Assembly: GCA_947498125.1 (NCBI GenBank)
Contig: CANMJH010000002.1
Span: 248,001-312,000 of the forward strand
Direction: 5' to 3'
Source: an uncultured Nioella sp.
GTDB lineage: Bacteria > Pseudomonadota > Alphaproteobacteria > Rhodobacterales > Rhodobacteraceae
DNA: 64,000 nucleotides
The notes below the pieces were generated by a model. It was given only the letters and a program-made list of their open reading frames with translations. It had not been told where the DNA came from and ran no database searches. Below are positions 63,521 to 64,000 of the stretch, piece after piece; the first letter of the stretch is position 1, and every line of letters begins with the position of its first letter. The position numbers and the translations under genes are program-made.

Positions 63521-64000
63521 GACGGCACCCCGGCGGGTTGTGGGATCAGGGCATCGATTTCTGCCAATTGGTCACGGGTCACAACCGTCTCAATCTCGCG
63601 CAGGCCATCATAAAGCGCCGCTGTCGCCTCTTGGTCTGGCAGCGCGCGCAGAACTTCCCATCTTTTTTCATCTCGAAGCGCCTTTGCGGCGCGGGCGCGG
63701 CCTGAATCAGTGGCGACACCATCGGCGCGGGCCAGCCCCTCTCGCTCCAGAAGCTTTACCGTGTAGCGCTCAAAAATTGGCTGCGATTGCGCCAGAGCCA
63801 GCAATCCCTGTCTAAGATGCACGCGGCGTTGAAATTGCACATGGCGCAGGATCGCGGCCATAACGCCCCGGTTTGGTGCAAGAAAAAGGGATAGTGTGAA
63901 CAGCGCAAAGGATGTCAGGACGATGATCGGACCTGTGGGCAAATCTGGGGCCGAGGCTGAAATCGCAGCCCCGACGAAACCAGAAAGGCCCCCGACAACC
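63517..64000 (-). CDS. metal ABC transporter permease with C-terminal winged-helix domain, 5' part beyond window
   Basis: The C-terminal 160 residues are visible; the gene enters from the right edge. It starts with the end of a permease domain (GLSGFVGAAISASAPDLPTG, LTSFALFTLSLFLAPNRG), then about 110 residues of a DtxR/MntR-like helical domain (HLRQGLLALAQ, YTVKLLEREGLARADG, ARAAKALRDEKRWEVLRAL). This TroC/SitC-type fusion is known in metal permeases. Probable role: metal-sensing control of Mn/Fe import (inference). Confidence 0.8.
   Translation of the reverse strand, partial: VVGGLSGFVGAAISASAPDLPTGPIIVLTSFALFTLSLFLAPNRGVMAAILRHVQFQRRVHLRQGLLALAQSQPIFERYTVKLLEREGLARADGVATDSGRARAAKALRDEKRWEVLRALPDQEATAALYDGLREIETVVTRDQLAEIDALIPQPAGVPS

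Overview
The window looks like chromosomal backbone of a marine-type alphaproteobacterium of the Roseobacter group (Rhodobacteraceae/Roseobacteraceae). This rests on moderately high GC, Rhodobacterales-specific families (a DUF6478-like protein, a DgcN/DgcA pair, a phosphate-binding/OmpA fusion protein), alphaproteobacterial gene orders (secA / parvulin PPIase / argJ / mutT; rsfS-rlmH-gpmI-envC-ctpA-rppH; comF-grxC-nit) and a GAAC-N7-GAAT SOS-like box. No genus is claimed. I found no tRNA, rRNA, CRISPR array, insertion sequence or prophage. Genes are dense: the longest stretch without a gene is about 295 bases (50740-51034).

Layout. 1-5.1 kb: partial D-amino-acid transaminase, a MerR regulator divergent from an MFS exporter with a SoxR-box-like operator between them, ilvD, and a LysR regulator. 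5.2-7.7 kb: a DgcA/DgcN pair, probably N-acetyl-D-glutamate racemase and D-glutamate N-acetyltransferase, with a small conserved protein. 7.9-12.7 kb: CGNR zinc-finger protein, Xi-class glutathione transferase, cobC-cobD (cobalamin side chain) and an MltB-type lytic transglycosylase. 12.8-18.6 kb: smc, small exported proteins and an XRE/DUF2975 membrane module. 18.65-24.2 kb: rsfS-rlmH, then gpmI-envC-ctpA-rppH. 24.3-28.5 kb: two tandem paralogous exported proteins, then dnaE2 without its C-terminal OB domain and without imuAB beside it. 28.5-36.9 kb: NTF2-like, cupin, oxidoreductase, pip, ubiG, the marR-nit-grxC-comF run, a methyltransferase-like protein, hemH, a 42-codon protein and mutT. 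36.9-44.8 kb: argJ, a parvulin PPIase, secA, an exported protein and a periplasmic-binding/OmpA fusion. 44.8-49.8 kb: radC, an exported protein, map, cinA N-domain, GNAT and OmpA. 49.8-58.4 kb: LysR, a FadH-like reductase, a DUF6478 pair, a lipoprotein, a CPBP protease, accD and folC. 58.4-64 kb: an AttEFGH-type ABC system (ATPase, FtsX permease, CrtC-like lipocalin) and two metal-ABC permeases.

How the genes fit together. Most is housekeeping: branched-chain amino acid and arginine synthesis, cobalamin, haem, ubiquinone, fatty acid and folate synthesis, protein export and maturation (SecA, PPIase, Map), ribosome maturation, and cell-wall and envelope maintenance. The accessory signals worth attention are the D-glutamate module, the reduced and apparently leaderless SOS-type dnaE2, the tandem exported paralogues, the 42-residue protein downstream of a helically phased three-copy repeat, the XRE/DUF2975 module with mirrored ribosome-binding sites, CtrA-like boxes before a lipoprotein-smc unit and before radC, and several inverted repeats that overlap Shine-Dalgarno sequences. 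I did not see a single large unknown defence or biosynthetic system.
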